Below are positions 37,344 through 46,829 of a stretch of 64,000 nucleotides of DNA, one piece after another. The position numbers and the translations under genes are program-made. The number at the start of each line of letters is the position of its first letter. The stretch's first letter is position 1. The notes below the pieces were generated by a model, which was not told the DNA's origin, searched no databases, and saw only the letters and a program-made list of their open reading frames with translations. Origin of the DNA: Diphasiastrum complanatum (Eukaryota; Streptophyta; Lycopodiopsida; Lycopodiales; Lycopodiaceae); NCBI GenBank assembly GCA_029204225.1, contig CM055102.1, positions 1,989,629 to 2,053,628 on the forward strand. The letters run 5' to 3'.

Positions 37344-40300
37344 ATGGCTTCCAATGGTGGGATCATGCTAGAGTCTAGTGAAAGGTTGAGTTCATCAAAC
37401 TACTCTACTTGGAAAGTGAGGATGGAGTCCTTACTTGAGTTGAATGAACTCATGGACATAGTTGCAGAAATTGAAGAGAGACCTCTCACACTTCAAGAGC
37501 AACAAAGGTTTGATAAGAAGGCCAAAAGGGCTCTTCATATCATTAAAATGAATGTTACAAATGAACTTCTCAAGGAAGTTGGAAAGTGTCAAAGTGCAAG
37601 TGAGGCATGGAATGCCTTAAAGAAGCTCTTTGAATCAAAGTCCACATCTAGGGTATTGACCCTAAGGAGACAAATATTTTCTAGTAGGCAAAGAGAGGGT
37701 GAAAGTGCTCATGCATTTATCTTGAGAGTTAAGTCCCTAAGTGATGATTTAGCATGCATTGATGAGAACATAAAAGATGGTGAAATAGTCCAAGTTATGT
37801 TGAATGGTTTGCTAAATGAACATGCTAACCTTGTGCAAAGTTTTGCCATTCAAAGAGTCTTGCCAAGTGTGGTTGACTTGCAAGAAATCTTATTGGCTGA
37901 AGAACATAGGTTGCAATCAAAGCTTGATGGTGCATCCTTGCAAGGTGGAGGTGAAGAGGCTTTCTTCACAAAAGGCAAATTCAAGGGCAAAGGTAAAGGC
38001 AAAGGGAAATGGTCCAAAGGTGGTAACTTTGATCATGATGATCACTCTTCCTCTTCCTCTTCTACTAAGAACAATAAGTCAAAGTTCAAGTGCTTTTATT
38101 GTGGGATAAAAGGTCATTTTGCAAATGAATGTTATAAGAAGAAAAGAGAGCAAGGAGAGAGGCAAGGAAATCTTACAATAGATGAGGAAGAACATAACAC
38201 ATGTGAATCACTTGTTATGACTTCAAGTTTGTTAGCCAACATAGATGATAATGATCCTTGGTGGATTGATAGTGGAGCCTCATCTCACATGACAAGACAT
38301 AAGGAATACTTTACATTCTTATTGACTTATGAGGGAGAAGGTAACATCATCTACACTGCAAATGATGGTCAATGTGACATCAAAGGCATAGGCACTATTC
38401 CTATTTCCCTTTCAACAAATAGGAAAGCAAATCTTGAAAATGTTTTGTACATTCCTTCAATCACTAAGAATTTGCTTAGTGTAAGTCAAATGATTGACAA
38501 AGGACTTGATGTGGAGTTCATTGGAGATGCATGTTTGATAAGTAAATGTGGATCCTTGATTGCTCAAGGTAGGAGGCATGGTAAACTTTTCAAGCTTGAT
38601 GCATGTGTGATCTCTAATCATGAAGGATGTATGGCTAGGGAGCAATTGACAAACCAAGAAGTTTGGCACAAGAGGTTGGGCCATCCCAACTTCAAATCTT
38701 TGGAGGTAATGGCAAAGAAAGAGCTTGTTCTTGGTCTCCCTAAAAGTCTTGTTGCAAACAATAGTGTTTGTGAACATTGTGCCTTGTCCAAATCTCATAG
38801 ACTTGCTTATTCTAGATCTACTTCTAGATCTAAAGAAGCTTTTCAACTTGTGCATTCTGATATTCATTCTTCTAGTACAACTAGCAATGGTGGGGCAAAG
38901 ATGTATGCAACTTTCATTGATGACTTTAGTAGGTATACTTGGATCTATCTTCTTAAAAGTAAGGATGAAGTGTTTGCTGCATTTGTCAAGTTCAAGAATG
39001 AAATGGAAAACCAATTCAATACAAAGATCAAATGCTTAAGATCTGATAATGGAGGGGAATACACCTCAAATAGGTTCAAAGACTTTTGTATAGCACATGG
39101 GATTAAGAGGGAGATGTCTAGTCCTAGGACTCCACAACAGAATGGAGTGGCCGAGAGGAAGAATAGAACCCTTTGTGAATGTGCCAAGGCAATGAGACTA
39201 CATGCTAATCTTGCTAAGTCTTTTTGGGGGGAAGCTTTAGCATGTGCTAACTATCTATGTAATAGATGGACAAGTGCTTCCTTGGATGGTAAAACTCCTC
39301 ATGAGGTTCTTTATGGTAGAAGGCCGAGTGTCAAGCATTGTAGGATCTTTGGATGTACATGTTTTGTCAATATCACACTTGATGATAGAACTAAAGAAGA
39401 TCCTTCATCAAAGAAGGGTGTGTTTGTTGGCTATAGTGAAGTAAGCAAGGCTTACAAAGTGTACATTCCTTCTACAAAGAAAGTTGTCATAAGTAGGGAT
39501 GTCATCTTTCATGAAGAGAATGTTTTCAATGTTGTTGATGTTGATGTTGATGTGCCTACTAATCATCATGATGTGCAAGATGTCTTGGATGAAGATGGAG
39601 ATGCCACTCCAAAGCAAACTTCAAGGAAGACTCAAAGGCAAAGGGCTAAGCCATCAAGGCTAACCTATGATGAAAAAGGAAAGCAAGTGGTGGACAACTC
39701 TAACTTTGCTTTTCTTACCTCTTTTGATGAACCAACTTGTGTAGGTGAAGCAATTCAAAAGAAGGAATGGATCCAAGCCATGGATCATGAGCATCAAGCA
39801 CTCATCAAAAGCAACACATGGAGGTTGGTAAAGCTTCCAAAGGACAAGAAGGCAATTGGTTGTAAGTGGATCTTCAAGATCAAGACAAATCAAGATGGAT
39901 CAATCAACAAGTACAAGGCAAGGTTGGTGGCAAAGGGGTATGCTCAAGAATATGGTATTGACTATGATGAGACCTTTGCACCCGTGGCAAAGATGGTAAC
40001 TATTCGAATCCTAATCTCTCTTGCAACTCTTTATGATTGGGATATGTGGCAAATGGATGTTACTAATGCCTTCTTGAATGGTGATCTTGAAGAAGATATT
40101 TACATGGAGCAACTCAAGTGGCAATTTCTTCAAGGCAAGGAAGATCTCGTTGAGGTTTGGTTTGAGCTCAAATGGGCTGGTTTTATTAGGTTTGATACTC
40201 AACTTCATCTACTCTACTTCATGTTGGATAGAAGTGTAGAAATCTATCTTTTGGTTTATGATGGTGACATTGTTTTCACTAACTATAGTGAAAGGTTGAA

Positions 40301-41372
40301 ATCAAGCAATGATGAGATCTTGTGGGATGTTAATCATGTGTTTGAGAGGGAGTATCTTCAGAGGTTCAGATCTGAAGATGTTTATAAATGCAAAGTCCTT
40401 GATGTTTTATTGGAAGATCAAGATGTTGATCTTGAATTGCTTCATCAACACCAAGAGGCAAGTAGCAATTGGAAGCTAGTCAAAAGCATGAAAGGGGAGC
40501 CACATGGGCAAAGCATCTTGGATCTGTTTTTACAGGTCCTTGAAGGTTCAAGTAAGGTTCTTGGAGCAGCAAGGAAGTGTCCTTTTACTCTACCTTACTT
40601 GTTTAATCTCATGTATGAACATTGTCATGTCAATGTGTTGGAATTGTCAAAATTCAATGAAACTAGTTCCACAGTTTTGCATCTTTTGGATCTTGGAGAT
40701 GGAATAGTTATCATTGCTGGTTTTTATGATCAAGTACATGCATTCATTCAAATCTCAAAAGATATGGAAGTGGTCAATATGTTTACTTTTGAGCAAAGTT
40801 CAAGATCTAGCATCCTAGTGTTGGCAAATTGGCAAATTGTTGACAATGTAGGATCAAGCGTTATATGCAAATCTTGTGGAGATACTTCAAGTATTTCAAG
40901 TTCAGGTTTTGCTCATTCAAATGGAACAGAGAACACATCATTTTGGCATTCATTCACTCAAGGGCTTTCGTGGATTGGAGATCTACAAAGGCAAGGTGGT
41001 GATGGAGGTTCATTCATGGAGATACATGGTGCATTCACTATGGGCATAGTGGAATGTGGACGAGGCATGCAAACACCTGTTGGTTACTTTCACTTACAAC
41101 TTGTTTGCTGCTGTTTTACAGAGAACTCAAAGGTGGATACATGGAGGAATCCTTTCATTGTTATTCTATGTTCTTTTACATGTATCTTGTTCACCATTCT
41201 ATGTAAAATTGATGTAAGAAATAGTGAAGCATCCTATATGGGCACTATTATCTATATCAATTATGTTGTACTTCATATTGTACATATTAGAACACTTGAA
41301 AAGAGATCTATCATCATGATGGAGATCATTCTTAGGTTGGAGCAAAGTAGTGTTGTAAAACTAGCAAGTTAA
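37344..41372 (+). CDS. Copia Gag-Pro-Int polyprotein with replaced RT/RNase H
   Basis: One open frame of 1,342 codons from an ATG in AATCATGGCTTCC. In order: a UBN2-type gag core (residues 1-200); a basic KGKGKGKGK stretch; a zinc knuckle CFYCGIKGHFANEC near 249-262; a retropepsin active site DSGASSHM near 308; an integrase zinc region (HKRLGH near 441 and CEHC); and a DDE core at HSDIHS (504), RSDNGGEY (566) and NGVAERKNRTL (602). RT begins normally (WIFKIKTNQDGSINKYKARL near 842, QMDVTNAFLNGDLEEDIYME near 903) but is lost after about 923. A weak RT echo, LLVYDGDIVFTNYS, has YDGD where YVDD belongs. The last 370 or so residues match no RT or RNase H motif that I recognise, yet contain no stop. 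The similarity to the sister element at the left edge resumes only at the final KLAS, just before the purine tract. Gag, protease and integrase look functional; RT and RNase H cannot be. Confidence 0.93.
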   Translation: MASNGGIMLESSERLSSSNYSTWKVRMESLLELNELMDIVAEIEERPLTLQEQQRFDKKAKRALHIIKMNVTNELLKEVGKCQSASEAWNALKKLFESKSTSRVLTLRRQIFSSRQREGESAHAFILRVKSLSDDLACIDENIKDGEIVQVMLNGLLNEHANLVQSFAIQRVLPSVVDLQEILLAEEHRLQSKLDGASLQGGGEEAFFTKGKFKGKGKGKGKWSKGGNFDHDDHSSSSSSTKNNKSKFKCFYCGIKGHFANECYKKKREQGERQGNLTIDEEEHNTCESLVMTSSLLANIDDNDPWWIDSGASSHMTRHKEYFTFLLTYEGEGNIIYTANDGQCDIKGIGTIPISLSTNRKANLENVLYIPSITKNLLSVSQMIDKGLDVEFIGDACLISKCGSLIAQGRRHGKLFKLDACVISNHEGCMAREQLTNQEVWHKRLGHPNFKSLEVMAKKELVLGLPKSLVANNSVCEHCALSKSHRLAYSRSTSRSKEAFQLVHSDIHSSSTTSNGGAKMYATFIDDFSRYTWIYLLKSKDEVFAAFVKFKNEMENQFNTKIKCLRSDNGGEYTSNRFKDFCIAHGIKREMSSPRTPQQNGVAERKNRTLCECAKAMRLHANLAKSFWGEALACANYLCNRWTSASLDGKTPHEVLYGRRPSVKHCRIFGCTCFVNITLDDRTKEDPSSKKGVFVGYSEVSKAYKVYIPSTKKVVISRDVIFHEENVFNVVDVDVDVPTNHHDVQDVLDEDGDATPKQTSRKTQRQRAKPSRLTYDEKGKQVVDNSNFAFLTSFDEPTCVGEAIQKKEWIQAMDHEHQALIKSNTWRLVKLPKDKKAIGCKWIFKIKTNQDGSINKYKARLVAKGYAQEYGIDYDETFAPVAKMVTIRILISLATLYDWDMWQMDVTNAFLNGDLEEDIYMEQLKWQFLQGKEDLVEVWFELKWAGFIRFDTQLHLLYFMLDRSVEIYLLVYDGDIVFTNYSERLKSSNDEILWDVNHVFEREYLQRFRSEDVYKCKVLDVLLEDQDVDLELLHQHQEASSNWKLVKSMKGEPHGQSILDLFLQVLEGSSKVLGAARKCPFTLPYLFNLMYEHCHVNVLELSKFNETSSTVLHLLDLGDGIVIIAGFYDQVHAFIQISKDMEVVNMFTFEQSSRSSILVLANWQIVDNVGSSVICKSCGDTSSISSSGFAHSNGTENTSFWHSFTQGLSWIGDLQRQGGDGGSFMEIHGAFTMGIVECGRGMQTPVGYFHLQLVCCCFTENSKVDTWRNPFIVILCSFTCILFTILCKIDVRNSEASYMGTIIYINYVVLHIVHIRTLEKRSIIMMEIILRLEQSSVVKLAS

Positions 41373-41385
41373 GTTGAAGAGGGAG
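41373..41385 (+). promoter_or_regulatory. Polypurine tract of young copia element
   Basis: The purine-rich TTGAAGAGGGAG lies immediately before the 3' LTR, the expected primer for plus-strand DNA synthesis. Confidence 0.8.
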
Positions 41386-42039
41386 TGTGAAAATTGTCAA
41401 CATTTCCTAGCTAGTTTGAGGCCTAAATTGGCAATTTTTGTACATAGTTTTGGATCTAACCTTTCACACGTGTGAAAGAGACCTAGATACTTTTATTCTA
41501 GTATATATTTCATGTTGAAGAAGTCTCAAACTTCGGGACCTTCTAAATGACACTAAAATCATGTTATTTGGACATATAGGCCAAAATTGGCTATTTTAGG
41601 TTACTGGTGTCCTAAAATTGGGTCCTAAGTTCTAGAGAGAGGAGAGAGAGTCATCTCTCTCACCTATATTAGGCTGAAATTCGTGGAGAACAGGTTGGAG
41701 AAACCTTTTGTATGCTTCATTGAGATCAATAGATCATTGTCATTGTTTCTTCCTCCATTGAGAGCATTGTTGTGTGTATTGTCTTCAAGCTATTGTGTAT
41801 GATCTTAGGTGCTTTCCAAAAGTGATAGGCTGATGTATTATGGACTTTATAATGCTATTTTGGGCCGCACTTGATGTTTATGGAAGTTTCCATTTGTGAT
41901 AAATGCTTTTTGATCAAGTTCTTTGCATTCTAGGTAGCATAGAATGTGTTGCCAATTCCTAGCTTATGTAGTTTGGAGTGCAAGCATTCAAGCCAATGAT
42001 CTTGGAGTTTAGATCCACTTAGGATCTGTATTTTTCACA
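41386..42039 (+). repeat. 3' LTR of young copia element
   Basis: 654 bp, TGTGAAAATTG...TATTTTTCACA. It keeps the GAGAGGAGAGAGAGTCATCT hairpin segment that the 5' LTR lacks. The left-edge relative also has it, so the 3' LTR is the ancestral form. Confidence 0.95.
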
Positions 42040-43432
42040 TTCTTTACTAAGCCAAAAGAGCTCAATCCATCTTTGGCATTTTTAGGACCCCTACTTACAA
42101 CATTAGATAGATTTTTCCAATATTTCAACACTCCTCCTAAAAATGTATCTAATGTGGATCAAGCATCGATCTTGAGATAAGACCAAGATTAGATCTATGC
42201 TTTGAGAAGGCACTTTTGCAAAGTGGCTTTGTGAGAAGATCAGCAATACATGAAGATGTGTTGACATGTTCTAAGTTGATTTCATCTACAATGAGCTTTT
42301 CCCTTACAAAATGGTGTGCCACTTCTATATGCTTGCTTCTTGCATGAAAAATAGGACTGTTTGCAAGAGCTTGGGCCGATATGTTGTCACACTTGATCAA
42401 GGGAAGATCATCCTCTTTGATACACTTTAGCTCCATGATTAACCTCTTGATCCAAAGCACCTCTCTAGTTGTTGTAGTGAGTGCTTTCTACTCGGCCTCA
42501 CAAGAAGATAGGGATATGGTATCTTGCTTCTTTGAAAACCAAGACACAAGATTGCTTCCAAGAAAGATAGTATATGCATTAATGGACATTCGATCCATTT
42601 TATCACTTGCAAAATCGGAATCCGAATAGCCAACAATGGTTAGATCTTCATTCTTGTACAATAAACCATAATCTTGAGTAGAAGATACATATCTTAGAAC
42701 TCTCTTGGCCATCTTCCAATGTTGGATCTTAGGATCTTGCATAAATTGACTCAATTTGTGCACACAATAGCTCAAATCGGGTCTATGATAGTAAGCCAAA
42801 TTAAGGAACCTATAAGACTGCTATGAAGTGTGATGTCCTCAAAGGATCTTTCATCACCTTTAATAGGGTCTTTTACATGTTGCTCCATGGGAGTATCTAT
42901 GCCTTTACAATTTCGCATATTGAATTGTCTCAACATAGAAAAGACATATCTAGATTGACAAATAACAGCATACTCTTCATGAAAATCAATCTCAAGGCCT
43001 AAAATGTAATGGATCTCTCCTAGATCTTGCATTTTAAATTCTCTTCCTAATGCATCATTAGTTTCTTGAACTAGCATCAAACAACTTCCACTAAGAATAA
43101 TGTCATCTACATAGAATAGAAGAATGACAATATTACTACCATCAAACTTTAAGTACATAGAAGGATCATAGTCACTAAGCACAAATCCTAATGAAAGTAG
43201 AAAGTTGTTGAATCTTGAATACCATGATCTAGGTGCTTGCTTCAAGCCATAAAGACTTCTAAATAGCAAATACACCTTAGATTTATCCTTGATGAATCCT
43301 TGAGGTTGTTCCATGTATATCTCCTCCTCAAGATAGCCATTCAAAAAAGCGTTGGAGACATCAAGTTGATACAATTTCCACTTAAAAAATAAGGCAAGAG
43401 TGATTATGATTCTTATTGTCACCATCAGCTTA
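42040..43432 (-). pseudogene. Older copia pol remnant (RT and RNase H), target of the young insertion
   Basis: Minus-strand copia pol starting within RT near 43432 ([20 protein letters not shown]), with [16 protein letters not shown] and the catalytic [10 protein letters not shown] intact. RNase H follows (VGYSDSDFASDK, VSWFSKKQDTISLSSCEAE), then LALANSPIFHARSKHIE-type and CIADLLTKPLCKSAF ends. One frameshift after SLIWLTI (near 42785) and an interruption after CEAE separate three open pieces. A purine tract, AGGAGGAGT read on the minus strand (about 42131-42140), precedes its 3' LTR starting TGTTGAAATATTGG (42130 leftward). Gag, protease and integrase are missing at the 5' side. Confidence 0.9.
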
Positions 43433-43484
43433 GGAGATCAAAAGTACATGTGTAGGGCATCCCACACGTGTGAATTTTACAAAT

Positions 43485-44010
43485 CCAATCTCAACCGAGT
43501 CCTTGCATTGACATATCGACCAAGTCTAAAGCTCCAATCTCGACAGAGAGTCTCGACCGAGTCTTGACATCTCATCTTGACTGAGTCTTGCTCTCAAATC
43601 TCAACCAATTCCTGATCTTGAATTTTCAACCGACTTTTGCTCTCACATTTCAACCAAGTCTTGACTTAATGTCTTGACCAAGTCTTGGCATTAAATCTCA
43701 ACCGAGTCCTAACATCGTATCTCAACCGAGCCGACACCTAGCTCCTCGACCGGACTGATCCTGACATCCCATCTCAAATGAGTCTTCCTCTCAAATCTCA
43801 ACCGAGCCATGAGCTTTGAATCTCAACCGAGTCCTTGCATTGACATCTCAACCGAGTCCACATTTCCATTCTCAACCGAGTCCTTGCATTGACATTTCGA
43901 CCGAGTCTGACATCAAGTCTCAAGCGAATCCTGATATCCACTCTCAACCGAGCCTTTAGGACTTGGCATCTCAACTAAGCCGAGTACCTACCTTGAAAGT
44001 CAACTAAGTC
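43485..44010. repeat. Minisatellite with TCTCAACCGAGTC core
   Basis: The word TCTCAACCGAGTC and variants (TCTCGACCGAGTC, TTTCGACCGAGTC, TCTCAACCAAGTC) repeat about twenty times at intervals of 20-35 bases, with CTTGCATTGACAT spacers repeated in several units. Units are diverged. No open frame spans the array. It lies between the truncated copia and the CACGTGTG cluster. Confidence 0.85.
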
Positions 44011-44260
44011 TTTGACTAGACTTGTACCTAAGCCATTTGACACAAGTATTAGCCAAGTTTTTTTGCACTATGACTCACCTGAATACTGTGCAATTTGGTT
44101 ACACACCAATCACCAAAATCTAAGCATTGTACCTTACCCTAAGTTTACATCCAAAGTCTTATTAAAAAAAACAAAAAAAAAAAAAAACAACCAAACACAA
44201 CACCACCAAGATAGTCCAAACCTTCTACATAGATGCGAGAGAGTGGCAGAGTCAGGCGGG

Positions 44261-45110
44261 GAGAGGCAGGGGCTCGCGTGATGGCGATGCTGGAGAAGTC
44301 AAGCTGATATCGCTACAACGTGAGAGGGTGTAAGGAACGGGCATGGGAAGGAGGTTGCTCGCGTGATGGCGATATCACAAATGCATTTCGTATGGATGCA
44401 ATCAAACGTGCTAGCAAATTATGCGAAAACCTGTACAATCCCCGGAAATGGACTTATATAGGGGAGAAAAATTGGCACGTGTGAATACCAGTCACACGTG
44501 GCCCAGTCAATAGCTGACATGTGGAACCACACGTTTGTATACGCAAGTGTGAAACTGCACGTTTGGATCAACACGTGTGGGAACCCACATGGCCGAATGG
44601 ATCAGTGACATGTGTTCTCGCACGTATAGGCTCACACGTGTGATCACGTGACCCAATCAGTACCTGACGTGTGGGATCTACACCTCTGTATCCGCATGTG
44701 TGAAACTTGCACGTGTGTCCATGTGATCCAATGGTTTAGTGACGTGTGTTCTGGCACGTGTGATCTTGCACGTGTGGGCATGTGGGCGAATTGCAGATTG
44801 ACGCGTATTGTAGCACATGTGGTCTCGCACATGTGGACGGTTGTACTACGCGCCATAGATCTAATCCGTTGTTGGATCGACGAGTGTACGGCTTGGATTT
44901 TCTTGATTTTAGCTATATAAATGTTGTTTGATCAGTTAAAATATTTCGTTAAGTTTTGGATTTTCACTCCCTGTATCTCACAGTGTGTGAACAGTTCTTT
45001 TTATTTGCAGTATCGCTACCACACGAGAATCTTTTAGAGATTCTAGACGATCTAAGATCCCTCGCGTCGTTCCGATATCAGGTCATTCGCCAATATCGCC
45101 ATCACGCGAG
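44261..45110. promoter_or_regulatory. CACGTGTG motif cluster flanked by inverted repeats
   Basis: From 44470 to 44835 the words CACGTGTG, CACACGTG, ACGTGTGG and near variants occur about twenty times, on both strands because the core CACGTG is palindromic. GCTCGCGTGATGGCGAT occurs at about 44271 and again near 44357 (there extended to GATATC). Its inverse ATATCGCCATCACGCGAG lies near 45092-45109. Dense short motifs bordered by inverted repeats resemble subterminal repeats of CACTA-like DNA transposons, or a bZIP/bHLH (G-box) binding array upstream of the next gene. A TATATAAA sequence at about 44913 and a second TTATATAGG near 44455 fit promoters. I could not decide between these readings. 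Confidence 0.65.
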
Positions 45111-45169
45111 GAAGTCCTGATTGTCTTCTGACTCCCTGCCGCCCCGCATCGTAGCGATACTCAACCATA

Positions 45170-46717
45170 TTGATCATACTTTCGAGATGGCCACGTCATC
45201 CTCTAATACTTTTGATTCTGCTTTGCACACCTTCCTCGTTGATATCCGGTGTTGGTAACTACATAGGTCACTATAAAACATATTTCAATATGTCTTTTGA
45301 TATTGAGAGGTTTGGATCAGAACATAAATCATATTTTCCAGTGTTGTATAAGGAGTATTATGATAGTCTGAATCAGTCTATGTTGATCATGGATAATCTA
45401 CGATTCATCCATTTCCATGACCTAGTACTTGCCCAACCATCGTCAAAGCAAAGCCATAACCGACGATTCACGAAAATTGTGAGTGATTTTAAACGTGTGG
45501 TCCATTGTGACTAGCACAATCGATCATGTCGTTTTTTGCAGGAAGGCATGGGCTTTGTGTTTTATCTTTGTGCTTATTCCTGATGAGGCAAGAACTTCGA
45601 CGCTTAGCATTGAGGGTGCCTCATCATCAACTGATTCTGTGATATCAGAGTCAGCTATTGTTGATGACGCCTTGGGTGCTGACGAGGAGGCAAGATTGGC
45701 TTCAATATACGACCCAGTCGAGTCTTGTGCATTGTGCATTTTTTCCTTATCTGACGTGAATCCATATGACAAAACCAAGACTCTCCTCGATTTGCCAATG
45801 TATTACATGAATAGTGTCGCATACCTCTCACTGAATGATGTTGGAGATGTTCTTGATTTGAGGGAGGACGAAATATTATCAATTTTGTCTAATTTCATCA
45901 AAGAATTCGAGGACTTCATAGATCTCGACGGTGATGATGATCTACGTGCCTCTACTGATTACAAAGACGGAGATGAATGGATGGATGGGACTGAAGCACT
46001 ATAGTCAATCATGTCTGAAAGCAGGGCATACCAGGCAAATTTGCCCGATGAGGAGGAATTTATGAAAATCCAGAGCAGATATGTGTCACAGTCTTCGAAA
46101 ACTAGTCCATCCAGTGCTTCGATGATCATTGTTGCTGGTCATGATCTACATACTGCTGCACTTATTGAAGCTGATGAGCGTGATCTGGTAGGTAAATCTG
46201 GTTTTATCTTAATGAGATTTTTATTCAAATATAGTCATTTTGTTTTACAAGACATGTGACCTTTGCTCGTATTTTACAGGATACTGTTGAGGTGGATGCC
46301 TTTGCAACAAGGCAGGGATATTTGAGGGAAGGCCAGAGATCACGACAAAGGTATTCATCCCTGTCCAATTATTTGAAGTGCTTTGTAAATAAAGAGATTT
46401 GCATTCATCATAGCAAATTTTCTTCAAATGTTGTGACAATAATAATAACAATTAAAGCGTTATCCTATTTCTCGAACGGGCATAAATACCCTCCGAATAC
46501 ATATAAAATTATTTTTGTGAAGAGAGACATTGCCATAAAAGTGTTTGGCTATGTAGTTGAGGACGTTCCGAAAAGGTCTTTCTCCTTAGCTGTTTTCTTT
46601 GGATACATTGACTTGAAAAAAAATAGATCGATTGATTTTCTATATCCATATGATAGAAAAAAATTTCTTCATGACCACACAACAAAGCTGATCATTAAAG
46701 ACAAAGAGAAACAATGA
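45170..46717 (+). CDS. Unidentified multi-exon gene
   Basis: I do not recognise this gene. A likely start is the ATG at 45290 (MSFDIERFGSEHKSYFPVLY). Open stretches: about 45290-45510; an acidic, Ser-rich part at 45560-46002 (ending DYKDGDEWMDGTEAL), followed by another frame at 46011-46190; a clear short exon 46279-46350 between TTTTACAG and GTATTC that reads DTVEVDAFATRQGYLREGQR; and a 3' piece to 46717 (GYVVEDVPKRSFSLAVFFGY) ending in a Lys-rich tail. The stop at 46002 followed at once by a new frame suggests a break or an unmodelled splice. It lies downstream of the CACGTGTG cluster and TATA-like sequence, and converges with the next gene. The exon chain is only partly resolved. Confidence 0.4.
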
Positions 46718-46829
46718 TTTTGCCTTGCATTGTACTACACGATGCGATATAATACATATATTTTTTTTCGTCTGATATCATGCAATTTACTATGGGTTGA
46801 CTCTTGCATCAATATTATTTTCGTCTATA

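Larger units (their letters stand above)
35559..42039 (+). mobile_element. Complete young Ty1/copia element, RT-defective, 6,481 bp
   Basis: The element is bounded by LTRs 35559-36171 (613 bp) and 41386-42039 (654 bp), with TGTGAAAA...TTTTTCACA termini and a TTCTT target duplication on both sides. Apart from one substitution (GGACTGTA versus GGACTTTA) and a 41-bp gap in the 5' LTR, the LTRs look identical, so insertion is recent. A primer-binding site, a leader of about 1.15 kb, one 1,342-codon frame and a purine tract lie between them. The polyprotein lacks most of its reverse transcriptase and RNase H, so mobilisation must have used enzymes from another element. Confidence 0.95.

Noticed and set aside
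38457-39014. 185-codon minus-strand frame inside the young copia
   Set aside because: It is antisense to a well-supported integrase; no independent support.
44648-44920. Cys/Val/His-rich open frames on both strands (90 and 70 codons)
   Set aside because: They are the translation of the repeated CACGTGTG words, not a protein.
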